A DNA stretch of 64,000 bases, taken from an uncultured Ruminococcus sp. (GTDB lineage: Bacteria > Bacillota > Clostridia > Oscillospirales > Acutalibacteraceae). Positions 43,701 through 51,630 of this stretch are shown here, one piece after another. The notes under the pieces are model-generated. The model saw only the letters and a list, made by a program, of their open reading frames with translations, was not told the DNA's origin and did no database searches. Location: contig CATXZD010000012.1 of NCBI GenBank assembly GCA_958403905.1, positions 1 to 64,000 on the forward strand, given 5' to 3'. Every line of letters begins with the position of its first letter. Position 1 is the first letter of the stretch. The position numbers and the translations under genes are program-made.

Positions 43701-44144
43701 GTGAGCAGTACGATAAGAGCCGTTGCAGTACTTGCCTATGGTTGTGGCTTTTTTGTCAACGCCAACAGTGTAATTGCTGTACTCGCTGTCTTTGCCGTCA
43801 GCAAGAGTGATTGTAAGCTGTTTCGCATTGTCCACCGTTACTGTGAAACCGGTAAGCTGGGTTAATTCGGGTTCAGGTATTTCATCGCTGGTGGCGTTAT
43901 CTACGCTTATCTCGGTTTGTTCAATTTCGTTGAACGTTCCGACTTGAATTTGGTCATTTTCAATTTCTTCCTTGAAAATGTCCTCGGAATAACTTACCAC
44001 AAGACTTTTCTGTGTTCCGTTGCCAGACAATTCTACATCAAGCGGTAGAATGTCATCTTTGTTAACATCACAGCCTGTAAATACAGATACAAACAATGTT
44101 AATACAAGCAGTAAGCTAACGCTTCGCTTTAATTTGCGTTTCAT
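40791..44144 (-). CDS. Large secreted lipoprotein of unknown function
   Basis: 1117 residues from ATG 44144, with GGAGGAAATTT before it. The signal peptide ends in the lipobox VFTGC (residue about 22). Residues about 40-480 are beta-rich repeats reading as Ig-like modules with many Thr, Ser and acidic residues. A coiled coil lies near 515-555 (IRDEIKNVQQQIQALDNKMD). The C-terminal half is mixed and unrecognised. It would be anchored on the cell surface. Divergent from a GHKL kinase; direct repeats in between suggest LytTR control. I cannot assign a family. Confidence 0.8.
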   Translation of the reverse strand: MKRKLKRSVSLLLVLTLFVSVFTGCDVNKDDILPLDVELSGNGTQKSLVVSYSEDIFKEEIENDQIQVGTFNEIEQTEISVDNATSDEIPEPELTQLTGFTVTVDNAKQLTITLADGKDSEYSNYTVGVDKKATTIGKYCNGSYRTAHSIEEQVSYSAKISGEYTVGDSDPVIIVNLENTVAVEDINAEMLKLTGLFSDLKIANVTASGNTLTITTKGSITNETPLIAGVDIAAEATNSGEALCASCSVNYRGLYVDQASYAFEKNILTFDVILSGDTWKLSSGDKISSDDIVFTLKNLSEDKQTATFSTPVTAENLDDALSKIKGTTVTVTADKLDGGIEQTLTISAAKAELGVVIDYIDKTDTADKYKADAIIYAKNGTFGEISASDISFAGDFVNAKTESVEKDNTVYTASFTFTAKDVNTEEMDFSGTAKLSAGKMINSWGTKSGEATCEAVYVTGIDKGETLDAIKAFVAANKDTFKTVGTVGSTIGGVVSAGQGVITVLQLCGVLESTNDKLNAIRDEIKNVQQQIQALDNKMDSLGNTLIQQNADIISEVEKSTYSIANGKWDNFITGYVVPLSNTISNYQSAYNAYMLDYISKAGTSDSVVVYIDSDGNVTLPSKTDNGYSIDGKELKSQGVYHLSVKLEDVNEKIRANNGRLYNGYWNDITDKYSFDIPKNEGQDSYNRFHSLIVGNKEEDTEIFNTSRYNFAVYMVKERGMSENGLFSNFNAWFLDENSGKVHEAYEILKEGKYYYSDDQIAYVGNSRTVPWKADEGLILDSNDSSDITISTEQYFLAVQLDAAYYALNKVGTENILNAYTNFCYTLGGQPGGSPSSLARMSPLDDYYQIMSMFYNFYSEAQVDIENMLSWIYSFLIESSGVATLACQYTTSIDANTVADAYAVASNKLEKNDGDHSAADGSQYSYIKGKTLTVDRVYVHETYYLYLSTKAQEYPPPDRYTFPSSYMTWLDITVMQNRYNMLKSAGITTASTFADYLFGFGLITEEMKDAYVITEKPVQSNIPMDNSVTLHTIDIKKGTKYFTVGDSIRIGSNGKRKAKYYSLAFQFKGETHSLDGSDKQTLLIATAFYHEFFWFAANECAALEYRIPHSLMVFRLD

Positions 44145-44248
44145 AAATTTCCTCCATCTGTCCCTATGGGACTTTTTTGCAAAGGACATACTACTCTTTA
44201 CAATTTAACCACATTGTAGCATTTAAAATTTTAAAAATCCATAGTTTT

Positions 44249-44282
44249 GCATAAACGGGAATAATAGAGCATAAACGGGAAT
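44249..44282 (-). promoter_or_regulatory. LytTR-like direct repeats before the large lipoprotein
   Basis: GCATAAACGGGAAT occurs at 44249-44262 and 44269-44282, a 20-bp period. On the minus strand each reads CCCGTTTATGC, close to the LytTR consensus (A/C)GTTN(A/G)T. A TACAAT -10 (complement 44213-44218) places the repeats directly upstream of the -35 position, as for an activator. Confidence 0.68.
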
Positions 44283-44310
44283 TTTTTATCATTTTATATT
44301 GTTGTATTTC

Positions 44311-44338
44311 CGATTATGTCGTATTATTCCCGTTCGTG
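44311..44338 (+). promoter_or_regulatory. LytTR-like repeats before the GHKL kinase gene
   Basis: TTCCGATTATG and TTCCCGTTCGTG on the plus strand are 20 bp apart. They resemble the 44249 repeats in the opposite direction and lie about 65 bp before the kinase start, suggesting autoregulation by the same regulator. Confidence 0.55.
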
Positions 44339-44400
44339 TTTTTTTGTTGACGAAATACGGATTTATATGATATTGTAATTGCAGTGACAGGGGTGTTAGT

Positions 44401-46317
44401 ATGAAGAAAGATAGAAAATTAAAATATTTAATCGGAACGGCGGCTTTGTTACTGACCGCTGCGTTAATAGTTTTTATTTGTTTTGTTGTTATGACTACCG
44501 CCAAGAGTGATATAAATCTTGCACCTTCGCCTGATAATAATAACGGTTGGTCTTATGAGGTGCTCGCCGACGGGAAAAATCAGAGTGCTCAGCCAGAATT
44601 TGTTGATGAATACACTTTAAGTTTTCCGCAAAGTAATATTTCAGCAATACGGATAAAAAGAGTTATGACTGAAACACAAGCGGGTTCATATATTTTATTA
44701 TATCCGTATGGTGTGGGTACAGAGGTATTTCTTGATAATAAACTGTTGTTTTCAAATATACCTTTTTCTGAACACAATGAGGACGGGTATCTTGAACTTC
44801 CCAAGAATTATTTGGGGAGGAGCGGAGAAATTCCCGAAACAGTATATGTTTCATTGCCCGAGGATTACAGCGGAAAAACACTTTCAATAACTTCGTATTT
44901 TTCAGAGAACGAGGAATTTATATCGCCAGCCTTTCCGCTTTTGGAAACCGATGAAACATTCTATTCTGTTATGGTAACTTCTGCGTTTTTGCCTGACATT
45001 GTAATCACTGTATGTGCAATTATGGCTTTGCTGTTGTGCGTAGTGTTCCTTTTTGGAGTTCATTATGGCAGGGCGGACTATAAAATACTTTTGCTGATTC
45101 TATTCTTTGTAATGCTTTTTGCGAATACCATATATACTACGGGAATCGGAATCTCAAGCAGACTGACGGAATTATTTAATTTATCGTTTTTAGAAGGATT
45201 ATATATTACTCCGCTGTTTATTTATATAGCTTTGTGTCTGAAAAAATGGCGCAGATATGTTCTTTTAAGCGGTGCAGGTGTTCAGTTTGTCTATTACTGT
45301 TGCAGCCTGCTTGTTCATCAGCTTAATGATGAACCGATTGTTGTTGATGATAAATATATTTCAGCTTTCATTGTTTTTGTGATTTCGCTTGTAATGATAA
45401 TTGCGGAATTTGTGTGCAGCAGAGATAATGCTAAAAAGTATATAACTCCAAAAAATATAATCACTTTTGTTTGTGTGATAATTGTTGCTGTAATATGTAG
45501 AGCATATACGACTGATGGAAATATAATAATGTATTTCATCAATGTGTTTTCATCATTGAGTGTTCCATACTTTGCAGGACTTGTACATTTGCTTTCATCA
45601 ATTTATTCGCTTATGGCGTCTGTAACTTTGATTTCGAATTTTATCAGCGACGTTATAAATGACAAGAAAAATATAGCGGTGATTGATGAACGCTACAGAC
45701 TTGCAGTATCTAATTATAAAATGCTGTTGAAAGCTGAGAAAGAAACGAAGCGTGCCAGACACGAAATGTCCCATCATATTAAGGCGATTTCAGTTTTTCT
45801 GAGTGATAACAAAATTGACGAAGCTAATGATTACATTGCTTCGGTAAGGGATAATTTGAATTCATTGCCTGCATTGCGTTACTGCAACAATCTGCTTGTA
45901 AATGCTATTGTCGGTGCGTGTGTTGAACAGGCACAAGCTGAAGGTATTAATATAGAGTACAATATTAATGTTGGCGCGATAATTACAATGGACGACAGCG
46001 ACTTGTGTGTTCTGATTGAAAATATGCTTGACAACGCACTTGAAGCTTGCAGAAAAGTAAAATCCGACAGAGAAAAATATATCCGTATAAATATAAATCA
46101 GGATGATAATTTTCTCTTTATCGGTTGTGTCAACAGCTTTGACGGTAAGATAATATTTGATGAAAACGGAGATATAATTACTTCAAAGGAGGATTCGTAT
46201 AATCACGGATACGGAGTTTCGGCAATGAAAATGGTTGCCGAAAAGTACAACAGCATATTAAAGATTGAAAGCACCGAAAATGAATTTTCGGTTATGACAA
46301 ACCTTAATCTGAAATAA
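44401..46317 (+). CDS. GHKL sensor histidine kinase with extracellular 7TMR-DISM-like domain
   Basis: 638 residues. Membrane helix 1 at about 12-34, an extracytoplasmic beta-rich domain at about 35-195 (resembles the DISM sensing type), then about six helices to 400. The His box is RARHEMSHHIKAIS (near 453). The GHKL ATPase shows IENMLDNALEACRKV (near 538) and YNHGYGVSAMKMV (near 601). It would sense an extracellular ligand and phosphorylate the LytTR regulator on the opposite strand at 46339. ATG 44401 follows GGGGTGTTAGT. The gene ends at a shared terminator. Confidence 0.9.
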   Translation: MKKDRKLKYLIGTAALLLTAALIVFICFVVMTTAKSDINLAPSPDNNNGWSYEVLADGKNQSAQPEFVDEYTLSFPQSNISAIRIKRVMTETQAGSYILLYPYGVGTEVFLDNKLLFSNIPFSEHNEDGYLELPKNYLGRSGEIPETVYVSLPEDYSGKTLSITSYFSENEEFISPAFPLLETDETFYSVMVTSAFLPDIVITVCAIMALLLCVVFLFGVHYGRADYKILLLILFFVMLFANTIYTTGIGISSRLTELFNLSFLEGLYITPLFIYIALCLKKWRRYVLLSGAGVQFVYYCCSLLVHQLNDEPIVVDDKYISAFIVFVISLVMIIAEFVCSRDNAKKYITPKNIITFVCVIIVAVICRAYTTDGNIIMYFINVFSSLSVPYFAGLVHLLSSIYSLMASVTLISNFISDVINDKKNIAVIDERYRLAVSNYKMLLKAEKETKRARHEMSHHIKAISVFLSDNKIDEANDYIASVRDNLNSLPALRYCNNLLVNAIVGACVEQAQAEGINIEYNINVGAIITMDDSDLCVLIENMLDNALEACRKVKSDREKYIRININQDDNFLFIGCVNSFDGKIIFDENGDIITSKEDSYNHGYGVSAMKMVAEKYNSILKIESTENEFSVMTNLNLK

Positions 46318-46320
46318 TAT

Positions 46321-46359
46321 AAAAGCGATTGTGTTTCATTAGAACACAATCGCTTTTTT
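46321..46359. terminator. Bidirectional terminator overlapping the response-regulator 3' end
   Basis: AAAAGCGATTGTGTT (46321-46335) pairs with AACACAATCGCTTTTTT (46343-46359). The right arm encodes the last codons and stop of the regulator gene (KKAIVF), so one stem serves both convergent genes. Confidence 0.85.
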
Positions 46360-47058
46360 GCTTGCATATTCTATAAATTGATTTTGCAGGTCGTTATATT
46401 TAAGTTTGCTTATCGGTATGGTAAAATCTGTATGAAGGGTGATTTTGTATCTTTCTATCTTGGTTATGTATTTGAAATTTACAATATAGCTCTTGTGCAC
46501 TCTCGCAAAATGTGCAGTAGGGATAATGCTCTCAAGTTCTTTGAGCGTACCCTTAAGCTCATATTTAACATTATCTGCCGTGTGCATAAGAATACTATGC
46601 CCCATAATTTCAAAATATATTATGCTGTCAATATCGAGGGAGATTACCTTGCTGCTTGTTTTTATGGTGATTTTATTGATACTGTTCTTGCGAAGAAAGC
46701 GCTTAACAGCTTCCTCTAATTTTATGTCGTCTTCCGGTTTTGTAATGTAATACAGCGGAGCAACATCAAAGCTTTCAAGTGCGTAATCACTCGTGGTTGA
46801 CAGAAAAACGAAGTCCGTGTCGGGACTTATGCTTTTGATTTTTCGTGCGGCATCAACACCGTTTGACTGTGGGAACTGTATATCAAGAAAAATCAGCTTA
46901 TAATCGATACCGTTCTGAATTGTTTCTAGCAAATCTGCGGTGTCGTTGAATTTATCCATATGTATAAGCTGCTTGTGTTTTTTGAACAGCAGGCTAACTT
47001 TATCGGTAATGCTATCCAAATAGAATGTATCATCATCACAAATAGCAATACTGTACAA
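46339..47058 (-). CDS. LytTR-family response regulator
   Basis: 239 residues. The start is a TTG at 47058 with AAGGTGAT five bases upstream. The receiver has CDDD near 8-10, the phosphorylated Asp in KLIFLDIQFPQ (near 58), and YITKPE (Lys). The LytTR domain (about 135-235) has IYFEIMGHSILMHT and HFARVHKSYIVNFKYI. It is convergent with the GHKL kinase at 44401 and is its obvious partner. Paired repeats before the kinase and the large lipoprotein are likely targets. Confidence 0.92.
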   Translation of the reverse strand: MYSIAICDDDTFYLDSITDKVSLLFKKHKQLIHMDKFNDTADLLETIQNGIDYKLIFLDIQFPQSNGVDAARKIKSISPDTDFVFLSTTSDYALESFDVAPLYYITKPEDDIKLEEAVKRFLRKNSINKITIKTSSKVISLDIDSIIYFEIMGHSILMHTADNVKYELKGTLKELESIIPTAHFARVHKSYIVNFKYITKIERYKITLHTDFTIPISKLKYNDLQNQFIEYASKKAIVF

Positions 47059-47175
47059 TAGAAATCACCTTCTTTGGGCTTTATTTTAACATAATATGAT
47101 TATTAAATCAAATGGGATATATTTATCGTCAAATTTAAATTAATCAAAAGACTAGTCCTTTTGATTTATCTGATA

Positions 47176-48140
47176 TTAGAATTCAAATCCATCAGTAATA
47201 CCGTTCAGCTTTGTCAAATCTCTTTTCACATAGTACAGCTCAGTAATTTCAGAAATTGTATGTCCGAGCAAATCGGCAACCTATCGTGGGGTCAGGCATT
47301 TTATTGAGCCGTCAGGTTGCTTTATACCGTTGACTAAATTAGTTGCGAAAGTGTGTCGAAGCGAGTGCAAACCTTTGGTTTCTATGCCTGCGGCTTTGAG
47401 GATTCTGTAATAGCGTTTTCTGAAATTTACCGGTCGGGTGAAGTTGCCTTTTTCATCGGGAATCAACGGACTGTCCTCACCAAAGTAGAATTCTTTTCTC
47501 AAGTCGAGTATCATCTCGATTGCAGTATAGTTCAGCGGAACATCTCGTTTGCTCGTAGCACTTTTCAGTTTGCGACTTTTACTTCTCGTCCTTTTTCTGC
47601 TGTTACACCGTCACGCTTTGAGATTTCCTTTACACCTCTGTCTAGGTGCATTACACGATTTTCAAGGTCAATGTCGCTGTTCAGCAGCCCAAGCACCTCG
47701 CCTGTCCGCAATCCTGTATTCAGCATAAGAATGTATGCTGCGGCTTGCTGATATTTTCTTTTGCCGTTTGAGAATGTACTGAACGCTTCATCTTTGAATA
47801 TTTTAATCTCTTCCGGCGTGAACACCGTAATGGTTTCGCTCGTCGGAAGATTTTCTTTGTCCTGAGCCGCCAGAAAGTTGTTCTTCTTTATCACAGGAGC
47901 GCTTATCATAGGATTTCTGTCAATGTATTCTTGCTGAGTAAGATAGCGGAAATATTCATTCAGCACATTATGTACTTTCTTAACTGTAGTATAGGCATAG
48001 CCTTCGTTCATCTTATCATTGAGCAAGCTTTTTCTCTTCAAGCTTGGATTTCAATTTGCTGTTGACCTGACCGAATAATTTAGCTCGTTTGCGCTTGCAA
48101 CTGTTTGCAATCAATTTTGCGAGAGAAAGAACTATTCATG
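47176..48140 (-). pseudogene. Decayed tyrosine recombinase/integrase
   Basis: Pieces of one integrase lie in different frames. Bases 47565-48041 give the SAM-like and early catalytic region (GYAYTTVKKVHNVLNEYFRYL, then AAYILMLNTGLRTGEVLGLL with the first Arg). Bases 47281-47514 give the HxLRH box (GLHSLRHTFATNLV). An in-frame TAG at 47281 is followed by the remainder (VADLLGHTISEITELYYVKR, with the last His and Tyr) to a stop at 47176. At least two frameshifts and one nonsense change; inactive remnant of another mobile element. Confidence 0.88.
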
Positions 48141-48421
48141 AAACAGATTGCTCAACACTTAATTTATCATTTTCGTTTGTCGGGGGAGCTTTAGATTGAT
48201 GGTTTCATTCAATATGCATATTTCTTTTTATTCTGATTCATTTTTGATAGACACCTCAAATTCTGATTTTTGACATACTGTAAAACCGCATAACAGTCGG
48301 CTCTGCCGTCTGATATGACACCTTGTGGAGACGCCCCACTTTAACCTGCTTAAAATAATTTTCTCTTAATTCGGTGTGAAACAATAGTGTCATCTTTGTC
48401 CTTTTCATATTCTTCAAATTC

Positions 48422-49360
48422 CTACATATTAAGCAACTTTCTTTTAATAATAAGTTCAATATAATTCATCACCAGCATTGAAATCAACGGCAAACTCAAC
48501 AATAAGAAACTATATAATCTAACCTTTGCCTCAACAGCAGATACCCCATAAAGCATTACATAATGCATTTCGTACATTATTTTTGAAACTGTGGATGTAT
48601 CGCTAAAATCTACAATTCTAAAAATAATAAAAATTGATAAAAGCAATACAACCGATACTGAACCTATAATAATTGATATCACACTAATTGTTTTACTAAC
48701 CTTTACACCTGCCTGTTTAAGCAAACTCTTGTGATACAACATCACAATTTCGAATAGAATAACAGGTACTACTACAAAAAGTTCATACAAATAATCAATT
48801 TCTAAAGCTAAAAACAATGGCATAATTAGCAGAAAAATAACACTTATCGCTATAGCTGCAAATCCACTATATGCTATGTCTTCCGACAAATATATGATAT
48901 TGTTTACTTCATTCCTGCAAATGATTTTATAGACTATTTCTGACACTAAGCAAATTCCACACCCCGAGAACATCATTATCTGTCCAAATAGCCGAATTGC
49001 TTCATTATTTTCATCTATTAAATCGCATCTGACCAAAAAGAATGAACCAAAAATCGCTAATACTAAACCAAAGATAATACCAATCTTATAGGCACACAAA
49101 ACTCTCTTGTTAATCTTATATAAAATTTCAGCGGTAGTATTTTCTTTTGTTTTTGTGTCATTGTTCTCTATTCCATATAACTCGTTTATTGTTATTTTTA
49201 GTGCTTTAGCAATATCGGGCATTAGCAATGCATCAGGAACCTGATTTCCAATTTCCCAGCGTGACACAGTCTTGTCTGACACAGACAGCATATCAGCAAA
49301 TTCCTTTTGTGTTAAGCCAAGTTTTTTGCGGTGTTGTTTTATTATTTCATTAATAGTCAT
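48422..49360 (-). CDS. XRE-family membrane-bound regulator
   Basis: 312 residues from ATG 49360 (AGGGGATGG upstream). The N-terminal helix-turn-helix (residues about 3-60) is typical: LGLTQKEFADMLSVSDKTVSRWEIG. A linker is followed by six or so hydrophobic helices in about 85-310. Such HTH-membrane proteins of Firmicutes are orphan regulators that may sense the envelope. A palindrome lies about 80 bp upstream. Target unknown. Confidence 0.85.
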   Translation of the reverse strand: MTINEIIKQHRKKLGLTQKEFADMLSVSDKTVSRWEIGNQVPDALLMPDIAKALKITINELYGIENNDTKTKENTTAEILYKINKRVLCAYKIGIIFGLVLAIFGSFFLVRCDLIDENNEAIRLFGQIMMFSGCGICLVSEIVYKIICRNEVNNIIYLSEDIAYSGFAAIAISVIFLLIMPLFLALEIDYLYELFVVVPVILFEIVMLYHKSLLKQAGVKVSKTISVISIIIGSVSVVLLLSIFIIFRIVDFSDTSTVSKIMYEMHYVMLYGVSAVEAKVRLYSFLLLSLPLISMLVMNYIELIIKRKLLNM

Positions 49361-49798
49361 ATATCCATCCCCTAAAGTTTTATAAATAAACAATACCAAA
49401 TTAAGAACAGAAAATAAACATCGTGCTTGTTGAATTAATTCTCATTTTTTGAGAATTGGCTTTAGAATGCATAGCATAAGCTGTTTTCAACAAAATATTG
49501 TATATATTATTTCACAATAGACATCTCTGTAATAAATAATAATTGATAGTTATCCTTGCCTACGATATCCTATATTATAGCAATTTAACATTAACTTTGT
49601 AAATTCAATTTTATCAATTATTTTGTATTACCAAAAACAAATCGCTTTGCTTACAACATAGCAAAAAATCAAAACCACCGATTGAAAAGGGCTGTATTCT
49701 GAAAAATATTACTTTATATATGACTATACTAGATTGGCTGAAAAACTCTTAGTGCAATCACACTGTTATTTTATCATAACATTCTACCAATAAAATTG
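49361..49798. other. Gap with a palindrome upstream of the XRE gene
   Basis: No credible gene in about 440 bp. AATTCTCATTTTTTGAGAATT at 49437-49457 is a symmetric site about 80 bp before the XRE start; it may be its operator. The rest is AT-rich and appears empty. Confidence 0.5.
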
Positions 49799-49835
49799 AA
49801 CCACCCTTTGAATAACAGAATTCCAAAGGGTGGTT
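49799..49835 (-). terminator. Terminator after the ABC exporter operon
   Basis: AACCACCCTTTG (49799-49810) pairs perfectly with CAAAGGGTGGTT (49824-49835). It lies 17 bp beyond the exporter gene's end. Confidence 0.85.
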
Positions 49836-49851
49836 TTGCTATAATTTTGCG

Positions 49852-51630
49852 TTATTTACTGTCAGCAAACTGGCTGTTATACAGCTTTGCGTATAAACCA
49901 TTTTTCTGCATAAGTGTTTCGTGATTGCCAACCTCAAGAATATCGCCGTCCTGCATATAGAGGATATTTTCGGAGTCCTTGATCGTTGAAAGTCTGTGGG
50001 CAATTACAAATGAGGTCTTACCCTTCATCATTTCAGACATAGCCTCCTGAATAAGTACCTCTGTACGGGTATCAACCGATGAGGTTGCCTCATCAAGTAT
50101 AAGAATAGGCGGATTGTTAAGCATTGCTCTTGCAATGGTCAGCAGCTGTCGCTGACCCTGAGCAATATTGCCTGCGCCCTCCTGCAATACAAAGTCATAG
50201 CCTCCCGGCAATGCTCTGATAAAGGCATCGGCTCTCGCCTTTTTTGCGGCCTCTTCAACCTCTTCGTCAGTTGCGTCAAGCTTTCCGTAGCGGATATTTT
50301 CACGAATTGTTCCGTTGTAAAGCCATGTGTCCTGAAGCACCATACCGAAGATTTCACGAAGTCTGCTTCTTTCCATATCACGGATATCAACTCCGTCAAT
50401 CTTGATTGCACCGCTTCTCACATCATAAAAACGCATAATAAGATTTACAAGAGTTGTTTTTCCTGCGCCTGTTGGTCCTACTATGGCTGTTTTCTGCCCT
50501 GCTCCGATTTTTATATTCAAATCATGGATTAAGGTCTGGTGAGGAATATAGCCGAATCTGATATGGTCAAATTCCACTTCGCCCTTGAGCACTTCAGGGA
50601 ATTTGGGATTTTCGGTATCTTTTACTTCCTCTTCCTCATCAAGAAATTCAAATATTCTTGCAGCAGCAGAGCCTGTTGACTGAATAATATTTGTAATCTG
50701 CATTACCTGTGTAAGAGGCTGTGAAAACTGTCTGAGATACTGTGTGAAGGACTGAATCATACCTATTGAAAGTCCGCCCAGAATAGCCATTATTGCTCCT
50801 GCAAAACACACAAGCGCATAGCCGAAATTGGTCATATTCTGCATAATAGGCATAAGCGTTCCTGCAAGAAACTGACCGTCCTTGGAAGCTTTATAAAGAG
50901 CCTCATTTGTATCCTCAAAATTATCAATGACCTCTTCTTCCTTGCCAAATACAGTTACTACATTGTGACCGCTGTAATATTCCTCAACATAGCCGTTAAG
51001 CTCACCCGTTTTTTCCTGCTGTTCATTAAATTTTTTCTGTGATTTTTTTGCAATTTTTGCAGAAATATACAGTGCAACGGGTACAATGGCAAGTCCCACA
51101 AATGTGAGCACTCCGCTTATACTGAACATAATTATCAGTATGATAACTATAGTGAAAATTGCGTTAAGCACCTGATAAATACTCTGCTGAAGCGAGCTTG
51201 AAACTGTGTCAACATCGTTTGTTACACGGCTGAGAATATCTCCGTATGAATTTGTATCATAATAATTAAGCGGAAGCCTGGAAAGCTTTGCATCTATGCT
51301 TTTTCTCAAATCAAATATGGTGTTTTCCGTAACGCCGACAATGAGCCACGTTCCGATATACGAAAACAATGCGTTAAGCGCATATGCACCGCCCATAAGA
51401 ATAAGGAATGTCAAAAAGCTTTTTGCCGCCTCACCGAAGTTTCCATTTGTGAAAATTTCAGCAAGCGAATTTGTAGCACAGCCCATAAACAGCGGCGCAA
51501 GCGAATATGCAATTGTCGAAAACAATATAAATACAACAGCAAAAATAAGCCTGCCTCGATACGGCTTTATGCATGAAAAAAGTCTTTTGTAAGCTCCGTT
51601 GCCTTTGGAGGATTTTTTATTTTTACTCAT
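49852..51630 (-). CDS. ABC exporter subunit, canonical ATP site (MdlB/YheH-like)
   Basis: 592 residues. Six-helix transmembrane domain at about 20-320. The ATPase has Walker A GPTGAGKTTLVN (near 390), a modified signature NIAQGQRQL in place of LSGGQ, and Walker B ILILDEATSSVD with the catalytic Glu. It overlaps its partner's stop by ATGA (51627-51630). The two form a heterodimeric type IV exporter. Substrate unknown: drugs, lipids or peptides are typical. Confidence 0.93.
   Translation of the reverse strand: MSKNKKSSKGNGAYKRLFSCIKPYRGRLIFAVVFILFSTIAYSLAPLFMGCATNSLAEIFTNGNFGEAAKSFLTFLILMGGAYALNALFSYIGTWLIVGVTENTIFDLRKSIDAKLSRLPLNYYDTNSYGDILSRVTNDVDTVSSSLQQSIYQVLNAIFTIVIILIIMFSISGVLTFVGLAIVPVALYISAKIAKKSQKKFNEQQEKTGELNGYVEEYYSGHNVVTVFGKEEEVIDNFEDTNEALYKASKDGQFLAGTLMPIMQNMTNFGYALVCFAGAIMAILGGLSIGMIQSFTQYLRQFSQPLTQVMQITNIIQSTGSAAARIFEFLDEEEEVKDTENPKFPEVLKGEVEFDHIRFGYIPHQTLIHDLNIKIGAGQKTAIVGPTGAGKTTLVNLIMRFYDVRSGAIKIDGVDIRDMERSRLREIFGMVLQDTWLYNGTIRENIRYGKLDATDEEVEEAAKKARADAFIRALPGGYDFVLQEGAGNIAQGQRQLLTIARAMLNNPPILILDEATSSVDTRTEVLIQEAMSEMMKGKTSFVIAHRLSTIKDSENILYMQDGDILEVGNHETLMQKNGLYAKLYNSQFADSK

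Noticed and set aside
44249..44282. CRISPR or iteron array
   Set aside because: Only two copies with a 20-bp period and no spacers; matches a paired regulator site better. No CRISPR array was seen anywhere in the window.
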